From: Galeopsis tetrahit
Taxonomy: Eukaryota; Streptophyta; Magnoliopsida; Lamiales; Lamiaceae
Length of the DNA: 64,000 nt
Direction: 5' to 3'
Assembly: GCA_963675135.1 (NCBI GenBank)
Contig: OY776130.1
Span: 65,692,867 to 65,756,866, forward strand
Shown: piece by piece, positions 12,460 through 25,400 of the stretch
How the letters are laid out: each line of letters starts with the position of its first letter
Numbering within the stretch: position 1 is the stretch's first letter
Position numbers and translations under genes: made by a program
The notes under the pieces: model-generated
The model's database searches: none
Told to the model about the DNA's origin: nothing
The model's input: the letters and a program-made list of their open reading frames with translations, nothing else

Positions 12460-14714
12460 TTAGCTGTCATTTCTTTCAATGTTTCCGACAAAAATATTAT
12501 CGCCTTCCCCATTATTGCTCACTACTGTCTCTGTAACATCCCCTCACTCTGTTTGTTATCCACAACATTCATTTCAGAGATATATTTTTACATGAATCAC
12601 AATGCATAGGATAAAAAATGTCTCATACATCAAGTGTATATAACACGTTATATATACTTCTAATTACATGAATTTATGAATGTCATCAACACATTAAGTT
12701 GTATAATTTGTTCACTCAAATTCTCTAGAGGGTCTACTATTTTGAGTGATTTTTTAGTTAAAGATACATTAATGATTAGAGAAGAATATACTAGGCTTCT
12801 TAAAAAAAAAATCATTAGTCTTCAAATAAGAGTCTAGAGAATGCAATAATTTGATTTCAAACAAAAATATCAACAACTTAAAGTGGTATGGTTTATAAAT
12901 AAAGTAAATGACAATTTTTTTTAAATAGAAGTATAAGTGATTGAAGAACAAAGATAATGTAGAATTATTATTTAAAAAAAGAAAATAAAATTAATAAAAT
13001 TGAACTACTTTAGAAAAAATGATCAAATTGTACGGGTAATACTTTTGAGGTTCAGAATGCGGTGCAAAGTTGTAGCTAAAAAATATCTTGGGCAGAAAAG
13101 CTCATCTTCAAAAGAAATCCTCGAGAAGAATTTTCTTTTTTTATTTAATTAAAAAAAAGGAATTTTATTAAAGTATTGAGTACCAGTCTATCAGGTTGCA
13201 TAAGTAATTTGAAATATACATTGACACCATGCCATCTCCCCTTCTAATTATTATTGCCCCTTTCCCATACTTAGATTACAGAATAGGTGCCCAAACAATT
13301 TTCTGATTTATGGATTTTTGTTAAAAACTAACAAAGTGATTTGTGGTCTTACTAAAATTGTTCCACATTGGTCAAATCCATTTTTGTTAATGACATTCAT
13401 GAATTTTTTTGTCTTACTAAATTTCTGTTTTATGAGTTATGACATTCATGAAAATTCAATCATGCACTTCAGATGAGGGGCTGAATTTACTCAAATCCAT
13501 TTTCTATACTCCAAAAAAAAAAAAAAAAAGAGCTCCCAAGTCTAGCCCAAAGTTTTATTGTTAAGAACTAAGATGTGAGACCTTTGTCCGTAAAATGTAC
13601 ACGCCTTGGTTAATGCTCACAAATTGACGTGATGCTCTCAAAGGGAAAACGAAATTCATTTTTAGAGGTTTAACACCAAAACGGCCAAAGTGTACTCTTA
13701 TGCAAATGCAGAACGAAACTGTATGCTATGAGCCTATGAATTATCTGGAAAAAAAATTGTGCATGATTTTCACTTTTTGGTTTCAAGTATTCGATCTGGA
13801 ACTAACTAAACCATGCAGTCCTATTTATAAATGTCTCCACCAGGTGTGGAGCTTGTCAAGTTAAAATTTGGCTATGATCACAATTAATTAAAGTTCATTT
13901 ATGGAAATTTAATTATTCCACCACGTTGGCCAAAATCATTTTTCATGCGCCAACTAGACTCTCTAACAACCTAGCTAGTACTAAACTAATTCTCCTTATC
14001 AATAGGAGGATTCAATATTTTTTTTATGTGAGATAATTGTACTATACTAACTCCTATTAATAAATAAGAGTGTAGCCAATAGCCAACTCATTATTCAATG
14101 TGAGATAATTAGTTAATCCTCATACTTTTAATTTTCAACAACGTATACGAAAACGGTCAATTGAAGTTTAAATTTCGTGTATTAATTTTTATTCATCAAA
14201 ATTCGATTTTATGATCATAAATACATTACAATCATTTACTTCGTGATTAGACTACTGACCCTATATATGTTGTTTAATTTTTCGAACATTAATTAAACTT
14301 CATGTCCATATAATTGGTCAAAAGTTTTTTTATTTTATTTGGGAGGGTTTAAGACGTAATTCAATATTAAACACGTTAATGTAGAAAAAAAGTGTGATGT
14401 ATTTTCATTGATCGAATTATGTTATGAAGATTTTGATATAATTTTACGACAATACATGTATGAAATAATTTTTTAAAACAAATTCTTGTATATATGCAAT
14501 TCAAAGTGTACATGCAATTGAATTTTTTAAGTGATTTAATTGAATTTTAATTGGATGAACATACATAAGTGTCTTTTTCATTTTATTTTATTAATATAAT
14601 TAGCACATATATACAATTATTCAAAACAGTATATCAAAAATAACATATGGACACATGGAACAATATAGGAGTACATTAACATAGATCAAGAATTTAGAGT
14701 TTGGTAAGGTTGTT

Positions 14715-14937
14715 GTTGAATTGGATTCACAGATTCTCGTGTTTGCATGGAGAAGTTCTGATATTAATATGTTGAGATAAGTTGGGTGTATCGAGAAGCT
14801 AATAGTGTAACACATTCTCTGGCTAGAATTGCTAGGTCTTTTCTTAGTCCTTCATGTTGGATGACCTTCCTCGTGTTGTTTGCTTGTGTCATTAATAAAT
14901 AGATGGATCATTCTGTCAAAAAAAATAAAAAAAAAAT
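14715..14937 (+). mobile_element. LINE 3' end: RNase H C-terminal relic with poly-A tail
   Basis: From 14780 one frame reads SWVYREANSVTHSLARIA, the typical C-terminus of the RNase H domain in plant LINEs, ending at the stop TAG 14900-14902. About 35 bp later comes an A-rich tail (14918-14937). Upstream, 14715-14777 reads VELDSQILVFAWRSSDINML in another frame, so the relic carries a frameshift and has lost part of the domain. It is 5'-truncated, as most LINE insertions are. Confidence 0.75.
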
Positions 14938-15696
14938 TAATACATATAAATGTATGTAAGATATTGATAAGTACTTTTTTATATCGAAATTCAGTGTACA
15001 AAAAGTTTAGATTGAAATACAATTTTATATACTAGAATTATTAAATTGTTAGTATATTGCACCGAATCAATGGTAGATGCGTGTATATGGAAAACAAGTT
15101 ATGTGTATATATTCGAGAGAGGATTTATTGTTGTAATGATTGCATATGGGCACCCAAATATATTAGTATTATTAAATTAGATTAGGGAGAGAGAAGGCAA
15201 AAGGACAAAATTAAGAAACTGCGCAGTCACAGCCGCCGCCATTTCACCTCCCACCACCTTTTGTGATGATTAGTACTAATAAATACCACTACTCATTACA
15301 ATTCATTAACCACACTCCAAACGACATTAAAGATAGGATAATGAGTGTTTTTTTATTTTTTTCATTTTTTAAATTTTGTATATATAACTAAATACTAACA
15401 TAAAATTTTAATAAATTTACTCGTCAATAAAAGTGAAATAGATCGAGGAGGCAAGGTGTGTGTGTGTGGGAAATATATGTTTTTCAATAATAACAACATT
15501 TTTAAAGATAATATACGAGTAAATAAATAGAGAGAAACATGCATGAAAAACGAAAGAAGAGAAAATCGACAGCTAATTTAACTTCAAACGCGACCATTAA
15601 ACAAAAACCGGAGGAGTATATAAGAGTACTGTATTCGTATCTACTAAAAATGAGTATTTGTTTAGAAAATTAATTAATCTATTGTATCCGTCTAGT

Positions 15697-15822
15697 TTTT
15701 TTTTTTTTTTTAAATTACATTAAATAATCATCCCTTTTCCCCTCCCCATGACTCGAACCCAGGATCTAAAACCTAGGTAGTGGTGCTCTAACCACTTGAA
15801 CTAACCAACTTCGTCACGCTTC
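15697..15822 (-). mobile_element. tRNA-derived SINE
   Basis: Read on the minus strand it has a pol III A-box-like stretch (tggttagttcaagtgg), then a B box (gggttcgagtc), and ends in an A run (plus-strand T tract 15696-15710). Near-identical flanks CGTCTAGT (15689-15696) and AGTCTAGT (15823-15830) look like a target duplication. It abuts the Mutator-like MITE at 15848. Confidence 0.7.
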
Positions 15823-15847
15823 AGTCTAGTTAATACCCATTTGTTTT

Positions 15848-16086
15848 GGTGAAGTCTAGTATGCACTCGAGTGCATGTTGTGCACCCTAGTATATAAAGA
15901 AAAGTGTATGTTATTAAATTGAAAAGTATAACACAATATTACTAAAAAGTGTAAGTCATTATAACTAAAAATATTATTATATAGTTTAATAATTGAAAAG
16001 TGTAACACCATTTACCAAAAAGTGTAAGTCAGTAAAATTGAAAAGTGCAACATGAACATGCACTCGAGTGCATAGCAGACCAACCC
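15848..16086. mobile_element. Mutator-like MITE, family 'GACCAACCC', copy 1
   Basis: A 239-bp element. The left end is GGTGAAGTCTAGTATGCAC; the right end read inward is GGGTTGGTCTGCTATGCAC; both continue into the palindrome 'gcactcgagtgc'. Flanking 9-mers ATTTGTTTT (15839-15847) and ATTTATTTT (16087-16095) differ at one base. The core consists of 'cacttttca' and 'aaaagtgtaagtcagt' modules in opposed orientation. Other copies lie at 32349 and 58206. Confidence 0.85.
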
Positions 16087-16381
16087 ATTTATTTTAATTA
16101 TATGCATATTTAACGAATATTTTAATAGATGCCCTATTAGTAATTTAATTTTTAATTAAATTAAATCAAATTAATATTTAATTTTAATAAATCGCTAAAA
16201 CACATTATTAATTATTAAACAATAAGTAAACATGTATTATTTTCTTAATCCACGTATAATGTGCTTATTTTTTTTAGACAGATTTAAATAAAATAGAGAT
16301 AAGATAAAATGTGCTTATTTCTTTTTAGACAAATTTAAATAAAATAGAGATAAGATAAAATAAGTATAACGCATATATTTT

Positions 16382-17219
16382 GGGTAGGTCTCTTGAGGAA
16401 TTGAGTAAATTTTAAAAAATTGGTAGGATTGATAATAAAAATAAAATACGCGAAAAATATATATGATAATTTTTGTAGCTTAAACGGTTGAGAATAGTCT
16501 TTTTTATGTTGAGGTCTAGTGTTCAACTTCAGTTATAATGACATACACTTGTTAGTGATGTTATGTTACACATATTTTGTTGCACTTTTCAGTTGTAGTG
16601 ACTTACTATTTTCAACAATATTTTTTAGTTATATTGACTTACACTTTTTAGTAATGTTATGCTACACCTTTGTCATATTTTGTTGCACTTTTCAGCTGTA
16701 GTGACTTACAATTTTCAACAATATGTTCAGTTATAGTGACTTACACTATTTAGTAATGTTATGTTACACTTTTTACTCGTATTTTGTTACATTTTTCATT
16801 AAAATATTGTGTTGTACTTTTCAAGTATATTGACATGCACTTTTTAATAATATTGTGTTGCACTTTTTAGTTATACTAACTTGCATTTTCTAGTTATAAT
16901 GACTTATATTTTTCATTAAAAGTTGTCTTGCACTTTTCAATTATAGTGACTTACACTTTTTAATAAAAAAATGTGTTACACTTTTTAGTAATATTGTGTT
17001 ACACTTTTTATTAATATTAACTTACACTTTTCAACACACACAATTTCGGAAAAAAATTATCAATAAAAAAAATTACAAAAAAAAAAAAATAATAATAAAA
17101 AAATTAACCAAAGTCAAATTTTTTATTCACAATAATCTTGAATATTTAGGGTTCACAATATTTTTGAATATTTAAGATTTAAGTTGACCAATAAGAAATT
17201 GATTCTATAAGACCAACTC
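16382..17219. mobile_element. Long Mutator-like element A with expanded minisatellite interior
   Basis: It starts GGGTAGGTCTCTTG and ends as the inverse of GAGTTGGTCTTATAG, with an exact 9-bp duplication ATATATTTT (16373-16381, 17220-17228). The interior, about 16530-17040, is a degenerate array of roughly 22- and 45-bp units alternating 'gttgcacttttcag', 'ttatagtgacttacac' and 'tttttagtaat'. No protein is encoded. It is a homolog of element B at 20853-21764. Confidence 0.85.
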
Positions 17220-18288
17220 ATATATTTTACCAAAAAAAATTACAGATACACTCTACATATAACATTATACTATCCACGGGAATGAAATATCAATAATAAA
17301 AAGTGAAATTAAAAAATCGAACCGCTTTTAATTTAGAAGGATCTAGTAATTGAAAGTATCCTTCATCTTGTTGCCCTTGCCCATTCCTCAATAGAGACTT
17401 TATTTTTTTAACTAATTAATTTCCATTAAAGAATTGAGGGATAAGGTGAGGCTAGCTAGAATCTGAAAATGAATAACAAATTTATGTAGAAAGCAACTGA
17501 AAATCTAAGCGAACATCTCAATTATTAATGTATCGGAATATGCATGGAATAGTGTCACCAAATGCCTATTCCTATCTTTTTTGTCCGATTCTCTCATATA
17601 CATCTTTTTTTAATTGAGTATTTTTTAACAAATTGCTAATACTATATTTTATGACACATTAATATACGTATAGACGTATAGTGTGTATTAAAAAAGAAAA
17701 AGTTCCGAAAAATTAATCAATTTTCTTTTTAATACTCCTCCATTCAAACTTTTTATATGTATAATTCATTTTTACATTAATATGCCCCATTTTATCCCTT
17801 TAAAAATTATCAATTCTACCATTTAAAATGTTCACCAAACTATTTACTTTAATTCTATACAAAAGCCTCAAAAGATACCCTGAGATTAATTAAAATGTTT
17901 GTAATGTTTACACTTTTAAATAATTAATTGTCATATATTAATAAAAGAGTAGAAATAACACATATATTAATTGGTGCCATGTCCAACAAATTGAAAGAGC
18001 GGAGTAGTATTTTATTTAAAATAGAGAAAGCAAGAAACAAGTATAAAAAGGAGTAGTAAAGAAACGAATCGATCAAACACCTTTTCCGATCCAAATCTCA
18101 CATACAGAAAGAGAGAGAGTATAAGAGTGTTAATGAGTAATGATGACTAACTATTCCCATTACTACCCTCAAACCAATTAACACTTGTTTCTCCACTCCC
18201 TTTTTTTAAATACTAACACAAACATTCCCTCTTTCCATAAATCTCTCTCCTTCCAGCTCTTAAATATATTTACATAATTCGTACAGAA

Positions 18289-19660
18289 ATGGTGGTGGTG
18301 CGAAAATACGACGAGAAAAAAGACTGCAGGGCAGTGGAGGAAGTGGAGAATCGTTGCGAAGTGGGCCCCACCGGAAAACTCTCTCTCTACACCCATCTTT
18401 TGGGAGACCCCACTTGCCGGGTCCGCCATTCCCCCGCGAATCTCATGCTCGTGGCGGAAATGGTCGTTCACGGCGGCGACGGAGAAGAGGGTATTAAGGA
18501 AATAGTTGGCATGATACGCGGCTGCATCAAAACCGTCACATGCGGAAACAAGCTTTCAAAAAATCACTCCCCTCTCCCCATTTACACCAAACTCGCCTAT
18601 ATTTTAGGCCTACGTGTTTCCCCTTCTCATCGGTACATTTCTCTGTTCTACTTTACTTTTCGTGTTTTGATAAGTGTAAACAGTTTATTGATTTTTTTAC
18701 CCTTCACGTGTTATTGAATCTCATATATGGAAAACATGTAGGGACGAAAGGTCGGGGTTTATTTATTTATTTAAATGGATTTTGGATTTTTGCAGGAGAA
18801 TGGGAATTGGGTTGAATTTAGTGCGTAAAATGGAGGAATGGTTCACAGAAAATGGTGCTGATTATTCATATATGGCTACTGAAAAAGACAATGAAGCCTC
18901 TGTAAGCCTCTTCACTAAAAAATGTGCCTACTCAAAGTTCCGTACGCCTTCCATTCTTGTACAACCCGTGTTCGCTCACCGAGTCAGAGTCACCACCCGA
19001 GTCGCCATCGTCAAACTCACCCCACTCGACGCGGAAGTCCTCTACCGCCGCCGCTTCTCCACCACCGAGTTTTTCCCGCGTGACATTGACTCGGTACTAA
19101 ACAACAAACTCAGTCTAGGCACTTTCGTAGCGGTGCCGAGTGGGTCCCACTCGGCCGAGTCATGGCCGGGTGCGTCCGAGTTTCTCGATAACCCGCCCGA
19201 GTCATGGGCGGTACTCAGTTTGTGGAACTGTAAGGAGGTTTTCAGGCTGGAGGTGCGCGGCGCGTCGCGCGTGAGGAAGGCGTTAGCGAAGACGAGTCGG
19301 GCCGTTGACCGGGCTTTTCCGTGGCTGAGAATTCCTTCTGTGCCGGAAGTTTTTAGGCCGTTTGGGTTCTATTTCTTGTACGGGCTGGGCGGGGAAGGCC
19401 CGAATGCGGCGAAGTATGTTAAGGCCCTGTGTGGGGTGGCTCATAACGCGGCGAAGGAGGGGGGTTGTGGGGTGGTGGCGACGGAGGTGGCGGGGAGGGA
19501 GCCGCTTAGGTTAGGGATTCCGCACTGGAAGAGGCTATCGTGCGCGGAGGATTTGTGGTGCATAAAGAGGTTGGGGGAAGAGTACAGTGAGGGGTGCGTG
19601 GGAGATTGGAGTAAGTCGGCACCTGGTCTGTCTATATTTGTTGATCCGAGGGAGTTGTGA
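18289..19660 (+). CDS. HLS1: HOOKLESS1-like GNAT-family N-acetyltransferase
   Basis: Two exons, join 18289-18632 and 18796-19660, give 402 residues, close to the 403 of Arabidopsis HLS1. The junction CG|G restores Arg in the acetyl-CoA loop, read as RVSPSHRRMGIGLNLV (about residues 109-124); the usual GNAT motif is R/Q-x-x-G-x-G/A, and here Q is replaced by M. Other hallmarks are VEEVENRCEVGPTGKLSL, VGMIRGCIKTVTCG, FSTTEFFPRDIDSVLNNKLS and the terminal IFVDPREL. HLS1-type proteins act in the nucleus downstream of ethylene, auxin and light to form the apical hook, through histone acetylation. Exon 2 is markedly GC-rich compared with flanking DNA. HLS1 and its HLS1-like paralogs cannot be told apart here. 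A T-rich 3' UTR follows to about 19870. Confidence 0.95.
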
Positions 19661-20605
19661 ATGATGCTATTTTTGTATTTTATTTTGTTTAGGAGAAAAG
19701 ACAAAAAAAACAAAATCATTTTAGTTAATTAAATATCCGTTGTTAGGTTAATGTTGATTAGGGTGGGCGGGTGGATGGTGAGGTTTTGTTGTTTAGTTGT
19801 TCATTGCTGTAAAAGGGTGTCTTCCTTTTGTAAATGGATTTTCTTTGTTTTTGTCTTTCTAACTTCGATCTTCATCCAAACTTTTTATATTTATCATGTT
19901 GTTACTCTACGGATAAGTGTTGAGTCATAAATCTAATTTTAGCGAGCCATATGTTTCAATTTATTAGCACGAACATAATGTACTAGAAAGGCTATCCACA
20001 AAGGATGGACACTCGACCCAATAATAAAAACTTGAATATTTTTTAGAAGTCCTAGCTAAAATTAATGTGTTATTGAATTAACATCCACAAAGATCGAGTT
20101 TGTTGATGAATAATGTAACATTGCATCCACCGTCGACTTAGCATCCATTTCTTCAAAACTCTCTCTATACCAAATCTTTTATCCATGAGAGCATTTCATG
20201 TAGCCCGATGATCGACTAAAGATGTGGTACCCTAGATGATAATGGATAATTATTCCGAGACTCATATCTCCCGTATCACTAAAACAAGCCACATCAATAT
20301 TTGTCTTTAGATCATCAATATTTATATACATATGTATATTTGTATATTAAGTTACTCCGTATATTATTATATACAAATTGATTTATGTAATGAGTTGTAT
20401 AAGAAACCCACCCTTTTATTCCATATAAAAATCGCTTAAATACATGGACGAGGTCTAAGTTTTTTTGATCGGTGAAAAGATATTAAAAGTTTGAGTAAGC
20501 GGAGGGATGAGGGGTCTAATTATTTAAAATTCATTCATTTACATTTTAATCCAAATAACTAGAGTGGATTTGTATTTTGTGAATTTAAAATACATACACC
20601 TAAAT

Positions 20606-21969
20606 ACAGGTGTAAGTGAGTTAAGCCAACTCTCAAGCTACTTGTGTTCTCAAAAAATATCGAAATCAACCTAAAAATCGAGTCGAGTTTCGAGTTACTC
20701 TAATAGCTATCGAGTTCGAGCTTACAAATACTCAACTCAAAAGGCTCACGAACCTAATCAAATAAATAATATTTACTATTTTGTCATTAATATATAATTT
20801 ATATTCATTTACAAATCGAGTCAAGCTCAAGTTTATTTTAGAAAAAAAAAATGGGTAGGTCTCTTGTAGACTCAATTCTTTATAAGGGATTGAGTAAATT
20901 TTAAAAAATTAGTAGGATGGATAATAAAAATAAAATACGCAAAAAATATTTATTATAATTTACGTAGCTTAAACGTTTGAGAATAGTAAGTGCATGTTGA
21001 AAATAAGGAAAAGTGTAACATGCAATTTACAATTTTTTAACATGTTATTTTGCAATAATAATTTCAGTTATAATGACATACACTTGTTAGTGATGTTATG
21101 TTACACATATTTTGTTGCACTTTTCAATTGTAGTGACTTACTATTTTCAACAATATTTTTTAGTTATATTGACTTACACTTTTTAGTAATGTTATGCTAT
21201 TAGTCATATTTTGTTGCACTTTTCAGTTATAGTGACTTACACTTTTTAGTAATGTTATGTTACACTTTTTACTCGTATTTTGTTACACTTTTCAGTTATA
21301 ATAACTTACACTTTTCATTAAAATATTGTGTTGCACTTTTCAAGTATATTGACATGCACTTTTTAATAATATTGTGTTGTACTTTCTAGTTATACTAACT
21401 TGCATTTTCTAGTTATACTAACTTGCATTTTCTAGTTATAATGACTTATACTTTTCATTAAAAGTTGTGTTGCACTTTTCAATTATAGTGACTTACACTT
21501 TTTAATAAAAAAATGTGTTACACTTTTTAGTAATATTAACTTACACTTTTCAAAACACACAATTTCGAAAAAAAATTATCAATAAAAAAAATTATAAAAA
21601 AATAATAAAAAAAAAAAAAAAAACCAAGTCAAAATTTTTATTCATAATAATCTTGAATATTTAGGGTTCACAATATTCTTGAATATTATATTCAAAATAT
21701 TCTTGAATATTTAAGATTTAAGTTGAATTTCTTATAAGGAATTGATTCTATATAAGACCAATCCAAAAAAAATATATTTTATTTATTAAATTTGAAAATT
21801 ATACAAATAATTGAGTTGAGCTCGAATTTATCGAATTTCTTATCATGTCGAGAGCTCAATCTTTAAAATTTTAGGTTGGACCAAGTAGAGTAGAATTTCA
21901 AGCTTCGAATATAACAATCAAATCGAGTTTCGAGCTTAACACACTCGGCTCGACTCATTTACACCCCTA
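20606..21969. mobile_element. hAT-like element split by Mutator-like element B
   Basis: The outer ends 'acaggtgtaagtgag' and 'ctcatttacaccccta' are inverted, and both arms are full of 'gagttcgagc' / 'gctcgaatt' motifs in opposed orientation, as in many short hAT elements. The target duplication is not clean, so the ends are accurate only to a few bases. Confidence 0.6.
20853..21764. mobile_element. Long Mutator-like element B with minisatellite interior
   Basis: A 912-bp homolog of element A. It starts GGGTAGGTCTCTTGTAG and ends '..tataagaccaatcc', flanked by an exact 9-bp duplication AAAAAAAAT (20844-20852, 21765-21773). The interior array, about 21060-21555, repeats 'gcacttttcagttat' and 'gacttacactttttagta'. 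Unit order and number differ from copy A; one 28-bp unit ('cttgcattttctag...') is doubled near 21390-21440. Confidence 0.85.
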
Positions 21970-22450
21970 AACATATAAAAATCCGAATAGAACCTTGAAT
22001 AATTTACAAAAAAAATAAAAGATCAAAACAACTTATATTGGAGTACTGATGTCGGACGGGGATCAACAATAAGGAGTACTATTGGTTTGTAAAACAATCC
22101 TAAGATTTTTCGAGGAAAAACATGCCAAATAGTAGTGTACAGAGTCCATCAGGCCTGAATATATGTTTGATACAACTTTTGATGTATCAAACAACCCTTG
22201 CACAACTCAAAATTTTCTGCTTCCATTTCAACCATAACATCAATTTTTTGGAAAAATCAATCATAAATCATCAACAAATATCTAATTCATAACACACATC
22301 TTGATCGTACACCACAAACAGGGGGCAACAATTTGTTTAAAAGTAACACACTTGTTGAGCAACTCAACTTTAATCAACTGGATAAATGATGAATACTGAG
22401 TTAAAATCAGAAACAAGAAAATCTGGGCACCAACAACTTCTTGCTCATTC

Positions 22451-25400
22451 CTATTGCCCACGGTTTCTGCGGCTTTCTGCATTCCGTACTGGGTAGAAAT
22501 AAGGATGGGCCTGTAACAAAAATAGCCTCAACTTTTAAATCTCTTGACATCACAGTTAGATACAATAGTCTTTATTACACAAATAGACAAATTAACAAAA
22601 AATGAGTCTGATACACAATATAACGTAAAGGTCTAACAAGTTGCTAGTAAAGAAAGTAAGAATATCATCATAATCATCATCATCGGGAAAAGTTTAACAA
22701 ACTAAAATAAAACTCAATACTATTATTTCATACACATTCTGATAACTCATTCGGCAAGATATAGATCATCTTTCAAGCTAAGAGCTATAAAGATTCTTAC
22801 CATTGCTTCTTTGGCAGTTGGCCTTTCTTGATGATCATACCGCAACAATTTGTCAACAAAGTCAACAGCCTTCACAAAACAGACAAATTGTCAAGTCTAA
22901 AATTATGAACAGAAATCTCATCACATAACCATATAGCTTACTACTGCTTACCTCAGGAACAGCCAAATGTTGATTCTCAGCATTGATGAACTTTGTCCAT
23001 GGTTTTCTGCTATGCCTATATTGACACTCCAGAAAATACTCTTTATACTGTAATTAAATATATAATAGTAAAGAATGAAAAGACAGTGGGAAGTTCCATA
23101 TACTTCACCTTCCAACAAGGGCAGCAAGATGCTGGTCCAGTTCCAAGCGATATTTGTTCAAATAAGCGTTCAACTCATCAGTACCCAATACCTGCCATTT
23201 ATCATGACTTCATTACCTAATTAAATCAGATATCAATATTATAAACTAGTGGCTCTTACAGGGATGAAACCAGGCAAGCAGGCTGCTCACAAGTAGGGAT
23301 GAAACCGGGTAAGCAGGCTGCTCACAAGCAGGGATGAAAAAGAATCAAACAAATTTGATTCGATTCGGTATTCGTATTTGAATATCACAATTCAAATTCA
23401 AAATATTTAATTTGAATTCGAATGGAAATTATATTTTTTATTCAAAAGCTATTCAAATACGAAGACGAGCATCATTGTATTCGATTCGATATTCAAAAAT
23501 ATTTGATTAGCATATTTACTCATAATTTAATATAAAATTAATAATATGCATTATTAATTTAATTAACAAATAATATTGTATATTATTAATTAATGAATAA
23601 TTACTAATATGGAGTACAGTTTAAAACTCCCTCAGTCCAAATTCATAATGCTCATTTCTCCGGACACGGATTTTAATGAATATTGATTAATTTATGTATA
23701 AATTAGATGTGGTAGTGTCCATTTATGAATAAAATGAATGGCAATGTGTGTAAATAAGTGATGGTTGGAGGGTGTAAAATGAATGGCAATGTGTGTAAAT
23801 AAAATGAATGGCAATGTGTGTAAATAAAATGAATGGCAATGTGTGTAAATAAGTGATGGTTGGAGGGTGTAAATAAAACATTATGAATAATATTATTTCA
23901 AAAAAAGGAAAGTGGGAATAATGAAATTGGACGGATGGAGTATTATTTTATTTTTGAATAATTAATGAATGATAAATAAATAAAGTTTTAGAAAAAAATC
24001 AGATTTTCCAAAAATATACTGTAGTATAATTTATTTTTTTTATATATAAAATACTAAAATTTCGAATTGAATACTCGAATACTTTCAAATCAATTAACGA
24101 ATAAATTTAAATTTCAAACGTATATGAATATCCTAATATTTTATCGAATCAAATATTATAATATTCGCATCAATTCGGTTCGTTTACATCCCTAGTCAGA
24201 TGTTAAGCACACACAATTGCCCAAACAGTATCAGCATACAAGACCAATATGCATATACATAATTCAGATGCACTTAAACCTAGAGTGTGAAAAAAACTAA
24301 GTCAATGAAATTAACTTGAAACCCCAGTCCAGTTCAACAAAAATTGAGAAATTCATGGTGAACAGACGCATTTAATCTTGCACCATTCGACTAATTAAAA
24401 TACGAAGGATGGAGTAACTAAATCATTAGTCATGTTCGAGCATACCTTTGCAATCTTGACCAGTTGATCATAATTATCATGCCCATAAAAGAAAGGTTCC
24501 TTGCGAAATATCTGAACACACAACCCATCGTGTAAGCATCAATCTAAAAGCAGAATTTAGCATATAGAAAATCTACCAATAGGGTGACACTTGACATGCT
24601 ATTTAATTGAAAAGGGGACCCAGAAATTGACTACTCCAGATCCATTGGCAACACATTTAATTTTGCAGCTAAAATCACAACCTTTGTGTTAACTGCAATT
24701 TAATAGCAAATCAACCACTATTATTTTTAAGTAAAAATAAAAAGTACAATAGAAACTTCTGGGGGCAGCACCCCACTTGCCCGAGTTCCACATTATTAGG
24801 TCCTACATCACAATTTGCAATTCAATACCACAGTACTGTGATTTACGGCCTAAAAATGTTCGGCTCGGGCAGAAGGGACTTCCCGGAAGTTTCAATTGCA
24901 AAAAATAAAATAAAAAGCTGTTTGATTTGCTATTATTCAATTGTCTAGATTAAACTGCAATTAACGAAAAGGTCGTGATTTTAGCCACAGTCAAGCCATT
25001 TTGTAAAGTACATGCGTAATAAAATACAAATATGGAGCTTAAAGGAGCAGAGAAAAGGTATACCATTCCAGCAAACATACAGCCCAAGCTCCACAAGTCC
25101 AAGGAGTAATCATAGTCTTGCAAATCAACGAGAAGTTCAGGACCCTTGAAATATCTGCACACGGTGGGAAGGCACAATTTATAACAGCAACTTCCATACC
25201 CAATGTTTAATGCACGATACAGTTACAGGTGAGATTTGAAAAGGTGTCTATTTATCTTTATACAGTCATCTTCAGAGTAGTTGTTGAAGTTAATCATACA
25301 ACATCATGACTTTAAGTAATGGGCAATTGCTCTGACTTAATGAGTGTGAGCCTTATTTAAGAACATATCAAAGAGAAGCATGTAATATAATTTGTGGAGG

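Larger units (their letters stand above)
5788..18288. other. 12.5-kb gene-free interval rich in transposon relics
   Basis: No frame here resembles a conserved plant protein apart from the LINE relic at 14715-14937. From 5788 to about 6150 is the NPY-like 3' UTR. Delimited elements inside are listed separately. A Stowaway right end alone is visible near 7720-7735. About 7975-8215 is an inverted-repeat element (gagatcgtctta... / ...agtctcacg). The tract 6470-6960 looks like an old LTR edge but could not be bounded. The remainder is AT-rich DNA with short microsatellites. Confidence 0.75.
19661..22450. other. Intergenic DNA between HLS1-like and CKA4-like genes
   Basis: Apart from the two nested elements listed, this is AT-rich DNA with no recognisable gene. 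The two genes converge here, so both 3' UTRs lie inside: about 19661-19870 for HLS1 and about 22200-22450 for CKA4. Confidence 0.7.

Noticed and set aside
15697..15822. Genuine tRNA gene on the minus strand
   Set aside because: A and B boxes are present, but the sequence ends in an A-rich tail with flanking duplication, which fits a SINE.
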